From NCBI GenBank assembly GCA_013397795.1, contig VZTJ01002478.1, forward strand, positions 435,296 through 499,295: a stretch of 64,000 nt of DNA. Reading direction: 5' to 3'. Source of the DNA: Orthonyx spaldingii. Its lineage: Eukaryota; Chordata; Aves; Passeriformes; Orthonychidae. Below, piece by piece: positions 48,931-61,294 of this stretch (within the stretch, counting starts at the first letter, position 1; every line of letters begins with the position of its first letter). The notes below the pieces were generated by a model that did no database searches, was not told where the DNA came from, and was given only the letters and a program-made list of their open reading frames with translations. The position numbers and the translations under genes were made by a program.

Positions 48931-51900
48931 CTAGATGAGAAGCTCTTTTACTGTATTTTGCAGCTGGCAAACCTATCTTTTATTGACAGCTGGCATTGAC
49001 GCTAGGCTGAGGAACGCAGTGAGGCTGTATGTTTCCACAGTTGTGGGAGTTTGGCAGGAGCATTAAATGGGGTGACTGAGGTTTGATTGTAAAAGCAGGG
49101 AAGCTCAAGTTAAGAGATTTTTCTCTGCAACTCCAGTTAGCTATATTAAGAGATTATCTTATTGATGCACAGGGATATTTTTTACAACACCCAGGTTTAG
49201 CAAGAGGCACTTTAATTGGTCCCCACTGCTATATAGCACAAAGATGGAAAGGATTAAATATTTCTGTAGTCATAAATCTAGAACCTGTATGGACAAATAT
49301 TTATATTACACAAATTATTGCTCATTTGAAACAGTTTTTTTCTACCATTGTGCAAATGCACAACCAAGATGAATATGCACTTGCCTTTTGAGAAGGCTTA
49401 GTGTCAGTGAATGTCAGAGATTGCTTACTTGAATCAGTGAGCAGGTCAAGATGTCTTCAGGATGAGTGCCAAACCTACTAATTTATTTCAGATCTTTGAA
49501 CAATTTTATATTATGAATTTATATGTTTCACCTGCTTTCTAAGAAGGACACTTTTATAGTGTAGAATTTTCTCATTTTTTAATACTTTTGCTATGTATAT
49601 ATTTTATTAAGAAAATATATTTAAAGAAAGTGGAAGAACCTAGAAGTTGTAATGTATATGGTACTTACCCAAAGCCTTACAGTTGTTTACCCAAGGCATC
49701 CTTCTATTGTGTTCTCTTGACAGTTCCTTGATAGCACAGTTCCAGTGCAGCAACGTAGTCAGGAACTTTGCTACCCTAAAGCTGTCCTAAGACTTAGAGT
49801 GGGAAGTTTTGCTGGCTGAATAACTGTGAAAGATATTGCTAAATGGAGCTGACAGGAGTGCATCTGCTGATTGCTTGCCTTAATCAGTTTTCACTTTTCT
49901 AAAAGGCTGCATAGATCTCCCAGGGATACTTTCCTCCCACTTTGCATGTGGAAGTAGAGTTGATGCTACAGAGGTATCTCTTCATATATGGAGTTACAGA
50001 ATTTGCTCAGGGCCAATAAATTTCATGGAGAACATGTACTGAGTGCTTACAAACATCAAATTGGGCTGTTTGGCCTGGGGTATGAAGTTTTAATCCTACA
50101 TATAACAGGAGGACTCAGCTTTAAATACAATGATGCTTCGTGATAACAAATTTTTAATTTTGCATTTTCCTCTGAATGGCTAAATATGTAGATACTTATC
50201 TTCCTTTCACCAGAGGCGAAAAAAAAAGAATGGAAAAGAAGAAAATATTCTACATCTCACACCAAGATGAAACAACAGCAGGAATTTGTTGTGTATTCTC
50301 TCCTTTGATTGCAGTGCCTTTGGCTCTTACCTCTCAAACATTCCTTCAGGTAGCTAACAGAGCTATTCCGAGCTTAGTATAGTGTTGGTCAAAAACAGAG
50401 TCCTGTTACTCATTTTTATGAGGTAGATCCTTACTAAATGTCTTGCTCTAAGGTCTCAGAATTCAAACCACATTGAACATCCCTGCAATTTTTTTTTTTG
50501 TCAGCTGTACTATAAATAACATAAGTATGTCAGAACTGAGAAGACATGAAGTGTAATCCATTTTATTCTGTTTGCAAAAAATATGCTGTTTTTTCGTCCT
50601 ACCTTCTAATGCAAATAATACACAATAATATCTTCTTTTAGGAGCTTTAAAAGTTTACCCATTTTATCTTTAATAGAAATGACTACATCTCTTCTTTCAT
50701 TCTTAATTAGTAGAATGCAATATAAGTTCTCTTTTTGCCTCATGAAACACTCCTATCACCATAACAATGCCCAACATCCACAGTAAACTAATATCTTTGT
50801 TCACGAAACACTGGTAGTTTCATCTGTGTCAGTATTTTTCATCATGGACTTCCCTACCATTAAATGTTCCATAAATATTCCACATTAAGCTTCTTTCAGC
50901 TTTTTATACTTTAGAAGTGAGATTTAAAGTCACATTTTCAGAGAAATAATTACCTATTTGCCTTGTTAAGCTGGTTTTTTTTTTTTATTAAGAGTTGTAT
51001 TTTTAGTGATATCTGGCCTGTTATGCTTTTTTCTTGATAGAAAAAAATCCAGATTAGTTGTGTCAATGGAATTATGAACCATCTAATGAAATTAGCAGTA
51101 TTAAACTTTCAGACTTCGAACAAGAACACAGATTTTGTCTGTTTCACACGTGAATGAGTCCATAAGTAGTTTTGTAATGGACTGATGAGGAAATAAACTG
51201 ACTGAAAGTAATTGTCAGCACATCAGAGCTATTGATATGGTCTGAATTTACCATTGTAAGGTGCACTGTTGATAGAGGCTGCAAGTTTTTTGGGGGATTC
51301 TGCTTTTTTTTTGAGAAAAAATAGTGTAATAGAATAAAGTGTTTAAAGAAGATGATCTAATTTCTAGGTGGAATAGGTTTGGAGATGTTACATTCCTTTC
51401 ACTGAATGTGCATGACCTGTGGAAAAGTGAATTCAGTCCTCTTGCAAATTAATGTTTTCTCTTTAGGATAAAGGATATTCCTAGCTTCTTATATTGGTGT
51501 TGAGGGTTTTTTTTACCTATGGGATCAGTTTGTAACACAGTATGAGCAAAAGATTAATTTTACATCATTTTGGTGATGCTAAAACTGCACATAAGTCCTA
51601 CATTACTAAGGTTCTGTAAGTACCCTGTGGGTTACTCTCTCTATTGGAATAGCCTTCAGAGGCTGAGTTATTCTGGATGAACTGGTTCCAGAGACGGGGT
51701 GGAAATTTTTAGCACATTGTCCGTGTGACCCACAGTGTTTATTCTACAATACTCACATCATCACTGAGGATATGGTTTCAGCAGGAAATGCCAGGTGCTG
51801 CTAAAACACCTTCTCTTTTGTGTACTTTTGCTCTTAATGCTGCTGTTGTTATTGTGCTTTTAGTAAATTGTTATTTCAATCCATAATCCCTCAGTTATTG

Positions 51901-54539
51901 TCCTTTCCTTACCCAAAGGGACAGGGGTACAGTGGCTTATTTGTAGTTCAATTTCCTTGTTGGGGTTAAAACCAGCACTGTGAAATAAATTCAAAGGGCT
52001 GGGCATAACATGAAACTTGTTAAGTTTGCTCCCAGATATGACATGTTTGTTTGGACTATTAGAATTAATACACTCTTTCAAAGCTAAATTATGTAGCATC
52101 TAGAATGCTTTGCCTTATACATTTCTGGATAGCGTATCTGAGGGATTGATATTTGAATTGTATCCGTTGGAAAGAAACTTGATTAAAGATTGAAAGTGGC
52201 TGCAGGTGTCAGAAGGAATTACCTGAAGCAATTTTTTTAATAAACCTAAGAACTATGGTTGAAACAACCACAATGGTATGCTGCTGTCTTTGATGTTTGC
52301 CACCAAATGCCGTATAAACTCACACTGGCATTGTGCATGAACTGTTACTCTGTACTTCACACAATGAAAAGATTTCTAGAATGAATGCATGCTATCACAC
52401 TTTTCCAGCCCAATGAAAATTAGATTTTCAGTATTTAAAATGAAAATTATTTACCAGAGTCACAAATGACTTGATGGTATTAAATTCATGCTTTCCCCTC
52501 TGTAAGACCAATCAACAAACCATTCCTTTATATTAGAAGTCAGGAATGTTCATTGCCACCTCAAGACTATATTCGCTTTCTGGATGTACCCAGATAGCAT
52601 TCAGTTTGAAAATATATTTCATTTCCCAAAAATAATAGAATAATTAAAATTCCTAAGGTATACAGGTCTGAAATATCTGTAATACCTGTCTTGCTTGTAA
52701 ATCCTACAGTCACTGTATATTGGCAATATCATATGAGTACCTGGGTGAAGATTTCCAAGCTTCTCCATTTGTTTGAATGAATCCCAAGTAAAAGATTTCA
52801 ATTACTTGGTAAAATCTGGGAGAGATACTTGAGAAAAAGAAAATTCATTGAGCCTACTGACAAGGTGTCTCTAATTAGACACCACTTGCAAAATAACAGC
52901 TCTGAAGCTTTTGTGCTTTTTTACTTATAAGCAAGAACCTATTTTGTGTGGTCACTTTCCGTTTTATCACTGTACTACTTTAGCATATACTGCTAGAAAT
53001 ACAGTTTTAAGTGAGCAAGGTTTGGTTACTAGGTACATGGCGTTTTTGAGTTTTTTGGGTTTTTTCCAACTGCCAACCTGATTGAGACAGTGCTTCATTT
53101 CTTTACTTCTTTTTCTATTTTAAGGCTGATTAGTGGTCTTTTTATTTTTTTTTTTTATTTTTAAAGTTCCAATCTGAGACTTGCCTTTTGCCTGTTATAG
53201 TTGTTTGGGTTTGGACTTTTTTTTCCTAAGAATAATGTAAAACCAGTTCAGTTCACAAACACTTCTCTCTAAATTGGAATTTATATTGAGAAAATTAAAG
53301 ATTTGAAAGTGCAAACCACTCTTCTAGGAAATACTTTGGTGCATACAAAATGTTAGGATGTGAGCAGTCCTATGCATTCCAATATATGCCTTGGGTATAT
53401 GTTGACTGTTTATTTAAGGTTTTGCAGGATTGTGAGCCTTAAGATATTCCTTTCATTTTAAAGCAGAAAAGTCTATTGACAGTATTCTACCTAATGCAAA
53501 GCACTGACTACCATAAAATAGACATTCAAATTTTTAGAAATCATATAATACCTTCTAGAACAAACAGTAGATTAAAACTGCAAGAGTTCAGTTTTTTGAG
53601 ATCTTTAACTTCCTCTGACTGCAGTGATGTTTGTTAGCCAGTACTCAGTAAAAGCTGAATTTTAAGAAAACTGAAAAAGCAATTAATTTTGATTTGAACA
53701 GTTTTCTTATCTTCTGAAATACCTCAGATCATCTCAGTTATAATGAAAAAAAAAAAGTCAAAATGCACACTAAGTAAGCAAAGTTTTAGTATTTGTTAAT
53801 AATTTACAATTTCATAAAGATTTTTATATGTTCCTTTGAGTTCATGCTTTGTCCTTCTAGAGTATATTTGCTTGATTTTCTTTTTTCTTGTTCCTTTTTT
53901 TTAACCAATCTTTCTATGGAATGCAAGAGCTGATTCAAACCTTTTCACATCAGAACCCATTAAGAAATCAATTGTTGATCTTTTGCGAAGTTAGAACAGG
54001 CATTCCATTCCTTAAATGATACCTGAATAAATATCTCTCTGAGAAAGACTTTTACAACATTAATGGATTTCTAGACTGAATTTCAGGGACAATACTTTGT
54101 GTTGGTACAATTTAAGTTCCAGTAGAAACCAAAATTTTAAGAACATGAGTTTGAAGCAACAGGTATATAGATATGTTAACTGTAGAAGTGACGAGTCCAG
54201 CACACAGTATAAAATTTGCCTTTAAGCATCATGATGACTCAGCAAATCACATGAATATATATTCCATTTTTAATTTTTTAAGCATAATTCCTGTAACTCA
54301 GTGGAACTTAGCAGGCCTACTCGCTTATAAAAATTCAAGCATGTAGCAGTGTGTTGCTGTATAGCAGACACAAGTCACTAACAATACTGTATGTATAAAA
54401 TGCTTAGTGTGCTGAATATTTGCAAGTCGTTAAAAGTAGTTGCACATCCAAATTATGCATATTTAACGATGTTTGCACATATACACTTCTTGTCAGCCAG
54501 CTCTGGTTAATAGCACAGGGGTCTTAACGTGTTCTCAGC
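48931..54539. other. AT-rich stretch, no gene recognised
   Basis: The frame 49083-49391 (102 codons, plus) has a balanced amino-acid mix but starts at TTG and matches nothing I know. Frames 50176-50382 (plus), 51860-52099 and 52619-52801 (minus) are unrecognised. T-rich low complexity occurs at 53050-53220. A POU/octamer-like AT motif 'attatgcatatttaa' sits at about 54455-54469, upstream of the candidate exon at 54540. Confidence 0.4.
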
Positions 54540-54625
54540 ATGGCAGATCTCTGCACATTGACTGTGGTGTTCCTCTGTGTGTTTGCTGGGAGTTTTACAC
54601 ATGCAAAGCACACTGTCCTTAGAAT
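54540..54625 (+). CDS. Candidate first coding exon with signal peptide
   Basis: An ATG at 54540 has an optimal Kozak context (A at -3, G at +4). It opens 28 codons plus two bases, ending at a consensus donor 'gtaagtatt' (54626). The peptide begins 'MADLCTLTVVFLCVFAGSF' and continues 'THAKHTVLR': a short polar start, a hydrophobic core and small residues near a possible cleavage site after 'THA', as in secreted or membrane protein leaders. Without splicing the frame stops at once (TAA within the donor). About 75 bp upstream is the AT motif 'gcatatttaa', which could serve as a TATA-like element. I do not recognise the protein. It may be the start (or alternative start) of a large gene continuing to the right, or a chance coincidence. 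Confidence 0.35.
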
Positions 54626-56869
54626 GTAAGTATTCACCACCACTGCAGCTTGTATGCAAGGCTGACACATACTGTGCTAGGAGATACCAGCACTTCCCAG
54701 TATGCTGCCAAATTTATTTTTCTAGTATTATAATATTGATACAAATGAAAATTACAGGGTTGTCTGCACTTTATAGTATCTAATGACAGAAAAATACGTA
54801 TTTTGCAAAATCTTTTTCTTTATAATTATGTAATTGTATTTTAGTAGCACAGTATTTCTTACACATAATGACTGTCATTGTAGTAAGGTAGTATTAGGCA
54901 TTATGAAACTGAGCAAACCAATTCAGTTTTACATTAGTATTATAAAACATAGATTTTTTTTTTTTTTTCCAAATTACCTGGTACCTCTGCACTTTCATTG
55001 TTAAATGTTATTGCCATCTTAAGACTAATTTTGCTATTCTCACCTACCTTTATCGTTATTTCAAGGTTTTCATTTTATCTTTTTCAAATGTTACTATTCC
55101 AAACACTTGATTTATGTTTCTGTCTAACCTTATCATTCTGTGGCATCACTCCATTCTCCTCATATATGAACACTTGTTTGGCTTTATGATAATACTAAAT
55201 ACATTTTTAGAGACCTTTTTTTATTATTTGTATCATGCCACATAATCAGCAGTAATTCTCTGAGCCTTTATATTATAAATAGCTCTAATATTGCAAAGCA
55301 ATATGGAGAAAATGCTGTACAAGTATGACTTCCAGAATTAGGCATCTTTGTTTAAAGACAGTAGTTAACATATTTTTAGCAACTTGAAAACCTGGATCTT
55401 TTTCCTTTGTTGTTTCTAATTTGCTGCCAGAAAGCAAGCTGAAGATCCTATAGATCTTCAGCTATCCTATAGATAGAATAAATTTATAGCAGATATTCAC
55501 TTCACTTGAAGTTCTGTATTAGCAAGGTTTCCAACACATAAAATGAATTAGATTTCCAAATAAAGGTATGGGCATGAGGGGGCTGAAATTTTAAAATTGC
55601 AGCATCAAGCTGGGACTGTTTTTCAGTTTTAATGGGTGGCAGCATGGTTTTATGAACCCTCTGTTAACTTGTTAAGAAAGTAGACACTGCATTGCGGTCC
55701 CATCTTGAAGCTTAGTAAAAGGCTTCTTTGTTACTGTTGGAAGAGTCCTTTGTCCTAATTTCTTGTGTGGGATATTCAGAATTCAAGTATTACCCTTGGT
55801 AGGTGACCTAATGAAAACTTCATTGTTGGTTTTTGAAGAAGGATTTACATAATTTCTTAGGATGTTAACTGCTTCAATTTGGGTTCTTTGTCCAAGTTAA
55901 TGCAGCTGTACTACTGGTGGTAGTGTAACAACCTAACTTACCAAACAGGTATTTGGAATAGTTTCATGAAGTCCGTTCTCACAAAGCAAGCTATATAGCT
56001 GATATTGCTGAGACAGTATCAGGAAATTCTTCTGGCCTGACTATATTTGGTTAGGAATCAGGAGGGGTATGTGATGCATACCAACTTTTCTTCTCCTACA
56101 GTGAGGGAATGGACTGCTATTCTGAACAGTTTACTTCCAGGGGCAGTGTGGAAGAAAAACACAGATAGGTCATGCTTGAAATGTCTCATTCATGAATGCA
56201 GTCTATTGTTTTCCCATATTTGACAGTTCTAGATTAGTAGGATTAAATACGACAACTGCACAGTTTTTTTTAAAGTGATGTGAAAGTGGTCAGTTTGAGA
56301 GAATTGCTAATAGCAGGAGAAAAGTTGAGCATTTTAAAGGCTGCTTTGTTTTTCCATCTGTTTTCTGAGCTTCCAGCTTTCTACGTGCCCCCTTCCCAAA
56401 ACCAAAATTATTAACTATTTATATGCTTTATAAGCAACTATGAAGAAAAAAAAATCCTCTTTCTCAGATATTGCTAACACTTACAGATAAACTGAAAAGA
56501 TGTCATTGGTTTATTTGGAAAATACTTCCTGACTGGAAGATTAGTCAGTAGATGTTCAAAGGAAGAAAAATGATGCTTTCCCTGGTAGCTAAGCTAGCTT
56601 ACACTCAGGTTTTTAAAATCACTTAAAAATGGCAAGCAAGAACATACTTGGCCATATTTTTGTCTCCTCTTCCCATCCGTTAACACATCAGATATCCTAG
56701 TAACAGACTTGAAAACAGGAAACTGATCTGAAAGTCAGTCTAGATACCCTGTGTTTTTTCACTGTAATGTGTCATTAGATTTGAGACAAGTGCTTTAAAC
56801 ATTGAGAACTGGAGTTGAAAGGTACCAAATAAATAAAACTGTAATACAGTGAATGTTGTTTTCCAGTTG
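54626..56869. other. AT-rich stretch, nothing firmly recognised
   Basis: Contains a 15-nt T-run (54954-54968) and the hairpin/direct-repeat cluster at 55437-55474. If the exon at 54540 is real, this would be intron. Confidence 0.45.
55437..55474. repeat. Hairpin with overlapping direct repeat
   Basis: Arms 'agctgaagatc' (55437-55447) and 'gatcttcagct' (55453-55463) are exact reverse complements with a 5-nt loop. In addition 'atcctatagat' occurs at 55445-55455 and again at 55464-55474. The combination suggests a local replication-slippage product. Confidence 0.75.
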
Positions 56870-56875
56870 GGAGAA
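56870..56875. repeat. Left target-site duplication of the LTR
   Basis: 'ggagaa' immediately left of the LTR terminus; the same six bases follow the other terminus at 57319-57324. A 6-bp duplication is made when retroviral integrase inserts DNA, and six is the length typical of class II (alpha/beta-like) retroviruses. Confidence 0.88.
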
Positions 56876-57125
56876 TGTCGCTTGACCGCCTGACCGCCCG
56901 GCTGGTCAGTGGGCGACAGTATTCCCGAGTGCCCGGTCGACAGGGCTCGCGCTTCGCAGTCGTGCATAGCAGCAAGGCTATGCCTTCAGCCCTTGCAGGG
57001 CAGCTCTGAGAAGAGCTGTTGGTTCTGAAGCCCAGGCTGGGGCTGGCAGCGATCGGTGAAGCAATAGCAAGTGCAGAGGCGGCAAAGGAATAGGAGAGGA
57101 CTCGTTAGCGGCTAAAACCCTTGAG

Positions 57126-57131
57126 TTTATT
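57126..57131 (-). promoter_or_regulatory. Polyadenylation signal in the LTR
   Basis: AATAAA on the minus strand (plus 'tttatt'), about 80 nt downstream of the TATA-like box. This is the expected position at the end of R and supports the minus-strand orientation of the LTR. Confidence 0.75.
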
Positions 57132-57209
57132 CACTGCCCTGTCTTGGGCAGGTGAACACACGGCGAAGATGGGGACCACAGAACGAGCGGTGAGGGACAG
57201 TTACAGGGG

Positions 57210-57216
57210 TTTTTAA
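57210..57216 (-). promoter_or_regulatory. TATA-like box of the LTR promoter
   Basis: 'TTAAAAA' on the minus strand, with ATTGG (CCAAT) boxes upstream at about 57251-57255 and 57282-57286 (plus-strand 'ccaat'). This arrangement fits an RNA polymerase II promoter that would transcribe towards lower coordinates. Confidence 0.6.
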
Positions 57217-57292
57217 GGGGAAGGAAAAAGGGGAGGAGAACAGGAATAAACCAATGGGGAATGTGATGGGCGATGACAACAACCAATAACCA

Positions 57293-57313
57293 CGGTCACC
57301 GGCTGGGTGACCG
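57293..57313. repeat. 8-bp perfect hairpin at the LTR U3 edge
   Basis: 'cggtcacc' (57293-57300) and 'ggtgaccg' (57306-57313) are exact reverse complements around 'ggctg'. It lies five bases inside the LTR terminus. It could be a protein-binding palindrome in the U3 enhancer; that role is inference. Confidence 0.7.
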
Positions 57314-57318
57314 CCACA

Positions 57319-57324
57319 GGAGAA
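57319..57324. repeat. Right target-site duplication of the LTR
   Basis: 'ggagaa', identical to 56870-56875. Confidence 0.88.
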
Positions 57325-59126
57325 GACAATTTTATTTGATTCTTTTTATCAGTTGGTGTAGATTTTAGAATGTATGCATATTACACTTCATTTTCAGGTG
57401 AACCATTTCACAACTTGAAACTGCACATTAAATGCTAGCAAATTTGTTAGGAATTAACCCTGTCCTTACAGATGTATCTGTCTGGAGAGAGCTAGAGTGG
57501 GGATTAAGGGAGTTAGCAGTGAAGTGACACCTACCTAAAATATACTTCCATCCATCTAGTACTTCAAAAACCAAAGGGCTAAATATAGCTCAGGAAGAAA
57601 AAGTGAAGTTTTTAAGATACTAATAATATTAATTCTGTCTTGGAAAAGCTTTGTTTGCCTAGTTGATTTTTGAAGTGCAATCTATCATTGGTCACAGCAA
57701 GGCAATACTGTTTGCTGTTGGATTTACTCCTAGTGGTAAAATATCAACAAATAGCCTCTTGTTATGATGTCACTGGTACCCCGTACTCCTGACCCCTGGT
57801 AATACCTGAAATTTCTGTTTACATCACAGGAAATGGAACAATAAGCCTCACAGTTAAATACTGCTGTTTAGTGAAGCAATAGTTAATAGGAAATTAGGGT
57901 GTATAATTTGATCTTAGTAATGTGTAATGTAAATTGATGAAGTTTTTAATATATGCAAAATAAAGATTTTTTTATATATTTTTTTAGTCTCAATCTTCTC
58001 AAAATGTTTTTTTACATGAGAAAAAGAATGGCTTCAGTTATGTATTCAGTTAATCACACCACCTCCTAGTCTGGTACACTGTCTCTAATAGTGGCCAGTC
58101 AGAAATGCCTAAGAAAAATAAGAACAGATCAAGCATAAAATGAAACTTTCTGGCATGTGGCAGTCCACAGCTCAGGGATTTCCCAAGCTGAAGGTTATAT
58201 TTTGAAGGCTTTATTCCATGAATTTCTGATAAGTTTTCAAACCTATCAGTATCAAACCTATCAGATCTTTTGATGAACCTGTATTTTTTTTTCTACTTTT
58301 TTCCCTTAAGGAGTGCTTGTAAATCTTAAGAGAGAAGTAGTTCTAAATTGCACAGCTACTTTCTATCTAGTCTTCATTACAAGGGTCATTTTCAACAGAT
58401 TGTAGAATCTGTAGTCCTAGTGTAAAATATTTTAGTGAAGTAAATAAAGTGCTTTTAAAAGAACACAATAGTTTGACACATTGATTAAGTACAGTGGTAT
58501 TTCCAAATGCCTTGAAACAACGTATTGATACACAGCATGATATGACGATTATTCCTGTTACATTTGGTAGGATGGGCAGAGATTTTGGCCAAAGATCCTG
58601 GAAGTAAGGGAGATTAGGGGAATTTAATCTTTTACTTTCAAAACCAGAAAGGTCTTGGATTTTGTGGATGAAAAAAATATTGAAACAATTAAATTTTCAC
58701 ACTATGCAGATAAAAAGGAAATAACACAGGACAGGGTGTTAGGAAAAAATTGTAATTATCCTAGGAGTTTTGGAATTATCCTAGTTTTGGAATTGAAAGT
58801 ATTTCAACAAATTAATTTGTAAAACTCTTCCCCAAGGAACAGAATTGCTTGCTACATATTACTCAACATATGTGAATTTATTATAACAAGTCTAGAAACC
58901 TAAGTAAAAATTCTTTAGCAAAACCCAAGAAAGTTGTTGTATATTTTAATATTGAAAATAATGATTGTAAATGTTGATTTGTATACAAATACTCTGGGTG
59001 TTTTGGAAGTTTTTTTGAGGTTACAAGAGGCAGGCTAAAACCTTTCTGTTCAAATTCTTAAATGAATTAAAAGTTTTATGTATTTCCTAAAAAAATGAAA
59101 ACCTGCTGTTAAGGTAATAGCTCCAA
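57325..59126. other. AT-rich stretch, nothing recognised
   Basis: AT-rich unique DNA directly resumes after the LTR. No retroviral internal sequence follows on this side. Confidence 0.5.
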
Positions 59127-59245
59127 TAGAATTATAGAATCAGGGAATTGTTTAGATTGAAGAAGACCTTAAAGATCAAGTCCAACCATCAACCCAGCAC
59201 TGCCAAATCCACTTCTGAACCATATCCCTAATCACCACCTCTAAA
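59127..59245 (-). mobile_element. CR1 LINE 3'-end fragment
   Basis: 'agaattatagaatcagggaa', 'gaagaccttaaagatcaagt', 'ccaaccatcaacccagcact' and 'ccctaatcaccacctctaaa' form the reversed 3' tip of a bird CR1. Truncated after about 120 bp. Confidence 0.92.
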
Positions 59246-61039
59246 GGTACACATGATCACTAATGTAACATTACAATTTCTGGAATGTCTCAATGCATGT
59301 GAAATGCTAAAAGAAAAAAGACAAGCATAACAAATAGAGATATAATTCAAATATTTTAAATATTTTTAAAAGACTACCATCTGTGTCTTTCATTCACCTT
59401 AGGTTCAGCACACTTAGAATATGTAAGAACACATGGAAAACAAAGCATAAATAATATCTCTTGGGTGAGATTTGAAATTACCCCTAGGAGAGAGTTAAAG
59501 ATAAGGTGTGTGTGAATGGGAAAAGTTTGAGTGGAACCATTGTTAAATCTGTCACAAACCCACACTTTCTACTAAACACAAAAGAACCACAGAATTATTA
59601 GTGGGTCTGAGGAGCCTGCTCTCTCTTATACTCTTGGTTGAAAATGGTGTTCCTGAAACCAGTATTCCTGAGAAAAATAAGCATATAAAAGAATATATTT
59701 TTTTCTCAAATTGAAACTTAAAAATAAGTGTAATAAAATTATGTCTAGTTTTTGTGTTTTCCATTTTTCTGTAGTTAGTAAGAACTAATGCTAGGTAAAA
59801 ACTGAAATTTTTCCTGAGCTGAGCACAAGCCCTATATGTTGTAATTTTTTTCCATCACTACCTGTTCTTTCTTCTTCAATTAAACTTACACCTCAATTAA
59901 AAAAGAAAAAAATCCCAGTTTTATTTTCAAAAAGTTATACCTACAATCTCAGCATCATAACAAAGGCTGTCATGATCCTAGAGGTAACAATATTAAATAT
60001 GTCTTCTTCATGTTTTGATTTTTTACAGTAAATTATTTTGAAAGTAGAATACTAAAGCCATCACTAAATGAAAATATATACAAACCTTCACACTAATTTA
60101 TTCTAAAATTTAATTTCACATGCTAAAAGGTGTGAAAATTAGTAGATTTATAACTTGCATATGTTGGTTTTGCATATCGGATTTCATTAACTTAAAATTA
60201 TTAATATCGTAACAGCAATGGAATGTAGACTGAATAATTTAGCTTGAGATTATCTAAATTGAAAGGTGTTTCTCATTTGATACACCTCTACATAAGCATT
60301 CTTCCTTTAGCTTGAATATTTGGGGAGAAAAAATGTTAGAAAAATAAAAAAAAAAAAATCCCCCAGAAAATCTGCTGGTACTGTTAAGACTTGCCACCAC
60401 CTCAAACCAGAACCATTACATTATTGTACAAGATGTATTTGTTCTGAAATTTTAACTAAAGATTTGTGGGAAAGAGTCAATTGGTTCATAATTTTTGCTT
60501 TCTGTTTTTGTGGGTTTTTAGAGATTCATTCATTTTAAGTGGAGGAGCTGTTACTGAATTGAGGGAGAGAATTTTGTCAAATATGGTGAAATGAGAGGGG
60601 AGGAGGTGAAACAGGACAGCATAAAGTTAATTAGAAGGTCAAGAGGAAGAAAAACTAAGTCACTGACAATTCATGAAGTGATGAAATATGTCTGACTTTA
60701 ATTCTTTGACTGAATGGTAACATAAAGAAATTACAATGGTTCTTCCTGGGCAGTACTCTTCTTTTTCAGCAGTGGTTAGGGAAAGATTGCATATGAAGAA
60801 AGTGTTAATACAGGAAGATGCTCATTTTTCCTCCAATTTGCAGTTGGTTTTGCTTCTTGGAAGGATCCCCAAGGGGACAGTTTTAAAGCAGGTGTTCATA
60901 GAAATCCCATCTACATCTTCTGCATTTCATGCAAAATTTTATAATATCAGTGTTGTCAAATATAGACTCAGAGCATCACATTTATCACAAAAGAAGTGAG
61001 AAAGGTGATCTCAGCCTTTTCATGCATTCCATATGACAG
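59246..61039. other. AT-rich stretch, nothing recognised
   Basis: Includes an A-run at about 60346-60358. Frames 59374-59565 and 59552-59764 (minus) and 60320-60538 and 60736-60999 (plus) have no recognisable similarity. Confidence 0.45.
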
Positions 61040-61294
61040 GAGAGGAGCTTAGGGGAGATGACTTGGGAAGTGAGACTGAGGGAGCCGGCTTTTTTAAGTT
61101 TGCTGAAAAGAAAGTTGAGGGGCAGTCTAACAAAAACTTACACCTGTTTCATAGGCAGCTTCAATGCTGGTGAAGCTAGGCAATTCCCCGTAGTGGCAGA
61201 CTATGAGGAACGATGATCACTGTGTGCTCCCTGTGAAAATCAGAAGAGAGCCACAGGAAAAACTTCTCCCTTAGAAAGATAGTGCAGTGCTGGC
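61040..61294 (+). mobile_element. Old CR1 LINE fragment, plus strand
   Basis: 'gagactgagggagccggctt', 'gctgaaaagaaagttgaggg', 'gcagtctaacaaaaacttac', 'gaacgatgatcactgtgtgc' and 'caggaaaaacttctccctta' follow the CR1 ORF2 tail in order ('ctgagggagctgggcttgtt', 'ctggagaagagaagactgag', 'gaaaaacttcctcacag'). It is diverged, and lacks the 3' UTR and octamer tail, so it is an internal remnant. Confidence 0.75.

Larger units (their letters stand above)
56876..57318 (-). mobile_element. Solo LTR of an endogenous retrovirus (class II-like)
   Basis: A GC- and CpG-rich 443-bp block with abrupt borders. It starts 'tgtcgcttgacc' and ends 'gaccgccaca', so it has the TG...CA termini of an LTR, flanked by a perfect 6-bp duplication. 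Read on the minus strand, U3 (right end) holds two CCAAT-type boxes (ATTGG), then a TATA-like 'TTAAAAA' (57216-57210), then AATAAA (57131-57126), then U5. No gag, pol or env sequence is adjacent, so this is a solo LTR left by recombination between the two LTRs of a provirus. Many intact CpGs and the perfect duplication indicate a recent insertion. A tandem 'tgaccgcc' pair lies at 56883-56898, and the same octamer recurs at 57308-57315. The family name is not known to me. Confidence 0.93.

Noticed and set aside
56740..56975. Minus-strand frames overlapping the left part of the solo LTR
   Set aside because: They cross the LTR border into unrelated flank and read U5, which is non-coding; no retroviral protein is visible.
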